The position numbers and the translations under genes are program-made. The notes beneath the pieces were generated by a model. That model was not told where the DNA came from, did no database searches, and worked only from the letters and a program-made list of their open reading frames with translations. 11,185 bases of DNA from RYN-111 sp046723735. GTDB lineage: Bacteria > Actinomycetota > Actinomycetes > Mycobacteriales > SCTD01. The stretch lies in the NCBI GenBank assembly GCA_046723735.1, contig JBKOVB010000095.1:1-11185 (forward strand), read 5' to 3'. Shown here one piece after another: positions 6,738 through 11,185 of this stretch (its first letter is position 1; each line of letters opens with the position of its first letter).

Positions 6738-7562
6738 GTGCTGGACCTCGAGGACCTGAGCCTGCTCCCCCGAGAGGTGCTCAGGGAGCGCGCCGCGGAG
6801 CTGGTCGCCCAGACGTGCGCCTGGAGCGTCGGGCTGTCCGACCTGCCGCACTACGTTCACCGCGACGGCAGGCTGGTGCCGAGCGGCTCGACGATCGGGG
6901 ACCGCGCCCTCACGGGTCAGCAGCTCGGCACGGAGGACTCCGAGCGGCTCGAGCTCGAGGAGGCCGCACCGGGCACGTTTCAGGATGCGCTCAACGCCCT
7001 TACCGCGGATGGCGGCCTGCAGGCCGACCGCTTCGAGGAGCAGGTCCTGCTGCCCTTCGTCGAGGACACGGGGGTGCGCGCCGCCGAGCGGCTGCGCGAC
7101 ACCGCACCGGAAGACTGGGACGAGCTGCTCGACGAGCTCGGCGAGGACGGCACCGACCTCCCGGCCGTCGTGCGGGCACTCGAGTGGGACGCTCCGCTGC
7201 GCACGGATGCCGAGGAGCTCGTGCTCGCCGCGCTCGGCGGCGTGCCGCTCGTGGAGGTCGAGCGGGAAGGCGTGCCACTGGCCGTCGTGCGTGCGGCCGA
7301 AAGCCTCACGCGTGATGCGGTCCACCCCGAGCCGGACGCCCCCGCCGAGCCGGACGAGGCGGTGATGTACCTGGCCGAGGGAGCGATCGGCCGTGCCGGG
7401 CTGCCGCGCCCCGTCGCCCCGCAGCACGCCGGCCGTCTGCTGACAGCCCTGCGATCGGAGGGCCTGGACCCGGTCGAGATCCGTCAGGCGCTCCCCCACC
7501 TGCCCGTGCTGGCCGACACCGCCGCGCGGGTCGAGGACCTGCTGGGCGAGGAGGAGCCTTAG
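6738..7562 (+). CDS. Unrecognised acidic protein, 274 residues
   Basis: I do not recognise a family. The GTG at 6738 (VLDLEDLSLLPREVL) is chosen because plausible coding sequence begins there, just past the divergent control region. GGTGAG, only 3 bases upstream, is a weak ribosome site, so a slightly later GTG (6777) is possible. The protein is strongly acidic, with many D/E runs: EDSERLELEE (66-75), EDWDELLDELGEDGTD (125-140) and the LLGEEEP tail. It has no signal peptide, no membrane span and a single cysteine (C27). It appears mostly helical, with one strand-like patch (GGVPLVEVEREGVPLAVV, 167-184) and a Pro/Asp/Glu linker at 196-206 dividing it into about 1-195 and 207-274. Its stop overlaps the stop of the convergent LigD-like gene by 4 bp. 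High G/C at third positions in this frame supports it over the long antisense frame. Confidence 0.7.
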   Translation: MLDLEDLSLLPREVLRERAAELVAQTCAWSVGLSDLPHYVHRDGRLVPSGSTIGDRALTGQQLGTEDSERLELEEAAPGTFQDALNALTADGGLQADRFEEQVLLPFVEDTGVRAAERLRDTAPEDWDELLDELGEDGTDLPAVVRALEWDAPLRTDAEELVLAALGGVPLVEVEREGVPLAVVRAAESLTRDAVHPEPDAPAEPDEAVMYLAEGAIGRAGLPRPVAPQHAGRLLTALRSEGLDPVEIRQALPHLPVLADTAARVEDLLGEEEP

Positions 7563-9139
7563 AGCGACGGCAGTTGCTGCTGCAGCCCGATGAGGGGCCG
7601 CAACGGGTCACCCTGCTCGGCGAGCCGGTCGAAGACGGTGCGGACGGTCCAGCGGTCCGGCCGCAGCGCCTCGTCGTCGAGCTCCTCCCACGCGATCGGC
7701 ACGGACACCGGTGCGCCGGGTGCGGGCCGCGACGAGAAGGGTGCGACGAGCGTCTTGTTGATCGCGTTCTGGGTGTAGTCGAGGCGCGCCAGCCCGCGAC
7801 GCTCGGTCTTGACCCACTCCCACGAGACGAGCTCCGGCACGGTGGCTCCGACCGCCCGCGAGACCTGCTCCACCCACTCCCGCGTGTCGTCGAAGCTGTA
7901 GCCCCGCGCGACCGGCACCCACACCTGGATACCGCGCTTTCCCGTCACCTTCGGCTGTGCGGTGACACCGAGGTGCGATAGCGCGGTCCGGAACAGCCGA
8001 GCGAGCACGAGCAGCTCGTCCCACGTCGTACGGGATCCGGGGTCGATGTCGATGAGCGCCCAGGTCGGCTCGTGCGGGTCGTGCCGCGTAGACGTCCACG
8101 GGTTGAGCTCGACAGCGCCGTAGTTGGCGAGCCAGGCCAGGGCCGGGACGCTGTCGGCCACGACGTACCACTCGGTCTCCCCCGGGTCCGCCTCCTCGTT
8201 ACGCCACCGGGCCAGCCACGCGGGTGCGTGCGACGGCACCTCCTTGTGCCAGAACCCCGGCTTGTCGACACCGTTCGGGTAGCGGTGCAGGTTGACCGGC
8301 CGGTCCCACAGGTACGGCAGCAGCCACGGACCGATCCTCGCGGCGTAGGAGATGAGCTCCCGCTTGGTCACCGGCGGCTCGGCGGGAAAGAGGACCTTGT
8401 CGAGGTTCGTGAGCTTGAGCGCTTGGCCCTGCAGCTCCCAGACCCCCTGTGCGCCAAGGGAATCCAGCGCGTCGAGCTCGCGCTCCGTGGCGGGCTCCCA
8501 CTCCGGTAGGACGGGCTGCAGCCGCTCCTCGGCCTCCGCCGCCGGCTTGTCGGAGCGCCACAGGGCCTCCGGGGCCTGGGCGACCTCGTCGTTGGTGCGC
8601 CCGGTCTTGACCGAGGTGGGAAGGGCCTCGGGGTCCCAGCCCTTCACGGCGAAGTCGTCGCGCTTGTGCAGGAGCAGCCACTGCTCCTTGCCGCCCGCCT
8701 CCCCGGTCCGCACCAGCACGAACCGGCCGCGCAGCCGCTCTCCCTCGAGGTCGAAGTGCAGCTCGCCGTCGGCGATGGCTTTCGCCGGGTCGACCCCGTC
8801 GGCCGGGGCCCAGGTGCCCCAGTCCCAGACGATGACGTCGCCGCCGCCGTACTCGCCCTTGGGGATGACGCCCTCGAAGTGGAAGTACTCGATCGGGTGG
8901 TCCTCGACGTGGATGGCCTGTCGGCGGGCGGCCGGGTCGAGCGTCGGGCCCTTCGGGACCGCCCAGCTCGCGAGCACGCCGCCGACCTCGAGCCGGAAGT
9001 CGTAGTGCAGCCTGCGGGCTCGGTGCCGCTGCACGACGTACCGGCCGCCCGGGCCAGGACCGGGCTGCGGCGGCGCGCCGGCCGGCTCGGGCGTGGCCGT
9101 GAAGTGCCGCTTCTCGCGGTAGGTGGTCAAGCGGTCCAC
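7559..9139 (-). CDS. LigD-like NHEJ protein: PE phosphoesterase plus POL primase-polymerase, no ligase domain
   Basis: 526 residues from a GTG at 9139 with AAGGAGG five bases upstream. Residues 33-165 are the LigD 3'-phosphoesterase domain. H39, H45, D47, R49, H81 and Y85 line up with the metal- and phosphate-binding residues known from Pseudomonas LigD, and the VIPKGEYGGGDV signature follows (91-102). A charged linker (about 170-235) leads to the archaeo-eukaryotic-primase-type polymerase domain, about 240-526: LDKVLFP, KRELISYAARI, RPVNLHRYPNGVDKPGF (280-296), catalytic D364 and D366 in ALIDIDPG, and D454 in LDYTQNAINKT. All three expected aspartates are present, so both domains look active. 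The ATP-dependent ligase domain of full LigD is absent. Such proteins process and fill ends in Ku-dependent non-homologous end joining, so ligase and Ku should be encoded elsewhere. It lies 18 bp behind the aminotransferase, probably in one transcript. The two are functionally unrelated as far as is known. Confidence 0.92.
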   Translation of the reverse strand: MDRLTTYREKRHFTATPEPAGAPPQPGPGPGGRYVVQRHRARRLHYDFRLEVGGVLASWAVPKGPTLDPAARRQAIHVEDHPIEYFHFEGVIPKGEYGGGDVIVWDWGTWAPADGVDPAKAIADGELHFDLEGERLRGRFVLVRTGEAGGKEQWLLLHKRDDFAVKGWDPEALPTSVKTGRTNDEVAQAPEALWRSDKPAAEAEERLQPVLPEWEPATERELDALDSLGAQGVWELQGQALKLTNLDKVLFPAEPPVTKRELISYAARIGPWLLPYLWDRPVNLHRYPNGVDKPGFWHKEVPSHAPAWLARWRNEEADPGETEWYVVADSVPALAWLANYGAVELNPWTSTRHDPHEPTWALIDIDPGSRTTWDELLVLARLFRTALSHLGVTAQPKVTGKRGIQVWVPVARGYSFDDTREWVEQVSRAVGATVPELVSWEWVKTERRGLARLDYTQNAINKTLVAPFSSRPAPGAPVSVPIAWEELDDEALRPDRWTVRTVFDRLAEQGDPLRPLIGLQQQLPSL

Positions 9140-9157
9140 GTCGACCTCCTTCCCGGC

Positions 9158-10324
9158 TCAGCGCGAAAGGCGCGCCCTCGTCAGTCGATCTGACGCCTCC
9201 TGCAGCACGGCGTCCTGCTTGCAGAAGGCGAAGCGCACGAGCGTCTTCCCGGCATCGGTGTCGCAGAAGACCTCGGTCGGGATGCAGACGACGCCGGCCC
9301 GCTCGGGCAGCGCGCGGGCGAAGTCCGACCCGGAGGCCCAGCCGAGCGTGGCCACGTCGGCCTGCACGAAGTAGGTGCCCTGCGAGCGCAGCGGGTCCAG
9401 CCCGGCCGCCTCGAGGCCGTCGGAGAGCAGGTCACGCTTGGCCGCCAGCGCGCGGTTCAGCTCCTGGACCCAGGCCATCTCGTGCTCGAGTGCGTAGGCG
9501 ACCGCGGCCTGCGCCGCACCGTGAGCGGCGAAGGTGAGGAACTGCTTCACCGCCGTGACGGCTCGGACCAGCGGCTCCGGACCTGTCACCCAGCCGGTCT
9601 TCCAGCCCGTCACCGAGAACGTCTTGGCGGCCGACGACACCGTCACCGTCCGCTCGGCCATCCCGGGCAGCGTCGCGAACGGCACGTGGCGCAGGCCGTC
9701 GAAGGCGAGGTGCTCGTACACCTCGTCGCTGACGACCAGCACGCCGCGCTCGGCGCAGACCTGGGCGACCACCCGGAGCTCGTCCTCGGTGAGCACCGTC
9801 CCCGTGGGGTTGTGGGGCGTGTTGAGCAGCAGCAGCCGGGTCCGCGGGCCGACCGCGGCACGCAGCTCGTCGGGATCGAGCCGGAAGCGCCCTGCGTCGC
9901 GGCGCAGCGGCACGGTCCGTCGTACCGCGCCCGCGAGCGCCACGGTCGCGGCGTAGGAGTCGTAGTACGGCTCGACGAGCAGCACCTCGTCGCCTGGTTC
10001 GGCGAGGGCGAGCACGGCGGCGGCGATCCCCTCGGTGGCACCGACGGTGACCAGCACCTGGGTGTCCGGATCGAGCTCGATCCCATAGCGCTGCTGGTGC
10101 CGCGCGACCGCCTGACGCAGCGCCGGGACGCCGGGCCCCGGCGGGTACTGGTTCAATCCTGAGCGCAGGCCGCGGGCGTGCTCCTCGAGCATCGCGGCGG
10201 GTCCGTCGCTGTCGGGGAACCCCTGCCCCAGGTTGACCGAGCCGGTCGCGAGGGCGAGCGCCGACATCTCGGCGAACACGGTCGTGCCGAACCCGCGCAT
10301 CCGTCGTACCAGGGGCTCGTCCAC
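9158..10324 (-). CDS. PLP-dependent class I/II aminotransferase (glutamine/methionine/kynurenine transaminase-like)
   Basis: 388 residues from the GTG at 10324; earlier in-frame sequence is antisense to the nitrilase gene. The fold-type I aminotransferase landmarks are all present: NLGQGFPD (31-38), NQYPPGPGVPALR (58-70), VGATEG (94-99), GDEVLLVEPYYDSY (111-124), NTPHNPTGTV (168-177), SDEVYEH (199-205), the PLP lysine K234 in SSAAKTFSVTGWKTGW, and R364 for the substrate carboxylate. The QGFPD opening and the EPYYDSY block point to the branch of YbdL methionine aminotransferase and mammalian kynurenine/glutamine transaminase K. Automated tools may call it a succinyldiaminopimelate or generic aminotransferase, and substrate is not settled. 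It is divergent from an omega-amidase-like nitrilase 31 bp away, which supports glutamine as amino donor. It is the first gene before the LigD-like gene. Confidence 0.88.
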   Translation of the reverse strand: MDEPLVRRMRGFGTTVFAEMSALALATGSVNLGQGFPDSDGPAAMLEEHARGLRSGLNQYPPGPGVPALRQAVARHQQRYGIELDPDTQVLVTVGATEGIAAAVLALAEPGDEVLLVEPYYDSYAATVALAGAVRRTVPLRRDAGRFRLDPDELRAAVGPRTRLLLLNTPHNPTGTVLTEDELRVVAQVCAERGVLVVSDEVYEHLAFDGLRHVPFATLPGMAERTVTVSSAAKTFSVTGWKTGWVTGPEPLVRAVTAVKQFLTFAAHGAAQAAVAYALEHEMAWVQELNRALAAKRDLLSDGLEAAGLDPLRSQGTYFVQADVATLGWASGSDFARALPERAGVVCIPTEVFCDTDAGKTLVRFAFCKQDAVLQEASDRLTRARLSR

Positions 10325-10355
10325 GCCTGCACCGTAACCGGGGCAGGATGGGCGG
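10325..10355. promoter_or_regulatory. 31-bp divergent start region shared by aminotransferase and nitrilase
   Basis: Only 31 bp separate the two start codons, so each promoter must lie partly inside the other gene or drive a leaderless mRNA. On the minus strand, TACGGT (10336-10331) fits TANNNT and ends 6 bases before the aminotransferase GTG, the spacing expected for a leaderless transcript, and no good ribosome site precedes that GTG. On the plus strand AGGA (10345-10348) sits 7 bases before the nitrilase ATG, so that gene more likely uses a ribosome site. No operator is evident. Confidence 0.35.
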
Positions 10356-11162
10356 ATGCGCGCAGCGGTGGTGCAGGTGCCGGCCTCCTTCGACAAGCCG
10401 GCGAACCTGCGACGTCTGCAGGACCGCATCCGCGAGGCCGCCGACCTCGGGGCCGAGCTCGTCGTGTGCCCCGAGGCGTCGATGCACGACTTCGGCCCGC
10501 CCGACCTGTCGCTCGGCCCGGTGGCGGAGCCGCTCGACGGCCCCTTCGTCACGGGGCTGGCCGAGGCGGCAGCGGCGCGCCGCGTGACGGTCGTGGCCGG
10601 GATGTTCGAGGCCGCAGAGGGATCCGTCTTCAACACGGTGGTCGCGGTCGACCCTTCGGGACTGGTGGGGTCCTACCGCAAGGTGCACCTGTTCGACGCG
10701 CTCGGGTGGGTCGAGAGCGAGCGGTTCGCGCCCGGCGACGGCACCTTGCTCACGCTCCCCTTCGGCGGGCTGACCCTGGGTGTGCAGACCTGCTACGACG
10801 TGCGCTTCCCCGAGCTCAGCCGGGCGCTCGTCGACGAGGGTGCGGACGTGCTCGTGCTCCCAGCGGCCTGGGTGGCAGGGCCGCACAAGGAGCACCAGTG
10901 GACGACGCTCGTCGCGGCTCGGGCGATCGAGTCGACGGCGTACGTCGTGGCCGCCTGCCAGTCACCACCGCGGTACGTCGGGTGCTCGCGCCTCGTGGAC
11001 CCCATGGGCGAGGTGGTGGCGGGCGTCGTGGCCACCGAGGGGGTCGCCGTCGCCGACCTGCTGCCCGAGCGCGTGGCGGAGGTGCGGGCCGCCGTACCGT
11101 CGCTGCACCACCGGCGGCTCACCGCCAGGGGCCCAGCTCCGGTGGTTCCCCCCGGCCGATGA
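10356..11162 (+). CDS. Nitrilase-superfamily amidohydrolase (Nit/omega-amidase-like)
   Basis: 268 residues, the usual length for a single-domain carbon-nitrogen hydrolase. It opens directly with the beta strand MRAAVVQVPAS, which fixes the start at 10356. The catalytic triad is visible: E40 in VVCPEAS, K109 in SYRKVHLFD, and C146 in QTCYDVRFPELSR; the structural glutamate near E120 (WVESERF) is also there. KVHLFD followed by the TCYDVRFPE block is characteristic of the Nit1/Nit2 branch, whose known members hydrolyse deaminated glutathione or omega-amides such as alpha-ketoglutaramate, rather than true nitriles. The divergent transaminase favours an omega-amidase role: it would remove the keto-amide product of glutamine transamination, yielding a keto acid and ammonia. 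It is cytoplasmic, with no signal peptide. The exact substrate is inferred, not shown. Confidence 0.9.
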   Translation: MRAAVVQVPASFDKPANLRRLQDRIREAADLGAELVVCPEASMHDFGPPDLSLGPVAEPLDGPFVTGLAEAAAARRVTVVAGMFEAAEGSVFNTVVAVDPSGLVGSYRKVHLFDALGWVESERFAPGDGTLLTLPFGGLTLGVQTCYDVRFPELSRALVDEGADVLVLPAAWVAGPHKEHQWTTLVAARAIESTAYVVAACQSPPRYVGCSRLVDPMGEVVAGVVATEGVAVADLLPERVAEVRAAVPSLHHRRLTARGPAPVVPPGR

Positions 11163-11185
11163 GCCAGGCGGTCAGCGCCGCCAGG
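11119..11185 (-). CDS. Possible 3' end of a minus-strand gene cut by the window edge
   Basis: Reading the minus strand from 11184 gives LAALTAWLIGRGEPPELGPWR and then TGA at 11121-11119. The hydrophobic-helix-then-GRG-then-Pro/Trp ending resembles the C-terminal tails of DinB-like, mycothiol-dependent maleylpyruvate isomerase-family proteins, but 21 codons are too few for a firm call. It would overlap the nitrilase 3' end by 44 bp, convergently. A competing reading is an ATG at 11159 on the plus strand (ATGA overlap with the nitrilase stop, then SQAVSAAR). Both are G/C-rich at third positions. Confidence 0.35.
   Translation of the reverse strand, partial: LAALTAWLIGRGEPPELGPWR

Noticed and set aside
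6609..7499. Long minus-strand open frame extending the DUF1345 gene upstream by nearly 300 codons
   Set aside because: It is antisense to the acidic-protein gene, its composition is the Arg/His/Gln-rich type of a shadow frame, and the GTG at 6608 with AAGGAG gives a normal-length DUF1345 protein.
10325..10636. Upstream extension of the aminotransferase frame
   Set aside because: It would overlap the nitrilase start antisense; conserved aminotransferase sequence begins just after the GTG at 10324.
9432..10895. 487-codon minus-strand open frame across the aminotransferase and nitrilase
   Set aside because: It is a shifted frame of the aminotransferase, very Arg-rich, and antisense to the nitrilase.
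1..11185. CRISPR arrays, insertion sequences, tRNA or rRNA genes, toxin-antitoxin pairs, phage or secretion clusters
   Set aside because: No regularly spaced repeats, transposase motifs, tRNA-like cloverleaf or paired small genes were seen on either strand.

Overview
The window is very GC-rich, gene-dense DNA with strong G/C preference at third codon positions, GTG as well as ATG starts, GGAGG-type ribosome binding sites, tandem universal stress domains and a LigD-type repair enzyme. This points to a chromosomal segment of a high-GC actinobacterium (Actinomycetota). I cannot name the genus from the sequence alone. I see no tRNA, rRNA, CRISPR array, insertion sequence or phage gene.

Left part (1-2208): the 3' end of a secreted-type modular protein (PD40/TolB-like propeller blades, fibronectin III-like modules, C-terminal beta-sandwich) converges on a small exported CHRD-domain protein. 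Centre-left (2209-5915): a divergent control region with two overlapping inverted repeats leads into a translationally coupled pair, a family-65 glycoside phosphorylase-type enzyme with an extra N-terminal domain and a tandem universal stress protein. These are followed by a 78-residue helical protein with its own strong RBS, a possible DosR/DevR-like box upstream, and a clear intrinsic terminator. Together they look like a carbohydrate/stress or dormancy module.

Centre-right (5925-7562): a DUF1345 membrane protein and an unrecognised, very acidic 274-residue protein are transcribed divergently. The acidic gene overlaps by 4 bp at its stop codon with the next, convergent gene.

Right part (7559-11185): on the minus strand, an aminotransferase is followed 18 bp later by a LigD-family protein that has the phosphoesterase (PE) and polymerase/primase (POL) domains but no ATP-dependent ligase domain. 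The aminotransferase is divergent, with only 31 bp between start codons, from a nitrilase-superfamily amidohydrolase of the Nit/omega-amidase type. Transaminase plus omega-amidase is a known functional pair (glutamine transaminase/omega-amidase, or glutaminase II, route), so the two are probably linked in metabolism. The right edge probably cuts a further gene, most likely the 3' end of one on the minus strand.

No wholly new system is evident. The items most worth attention are the GH65 N-terminal domain and its Usp/78-residue neighbours, the ligase-less PE-POL protein, the transaminase/amidase pair, and the unknown acidic protein.
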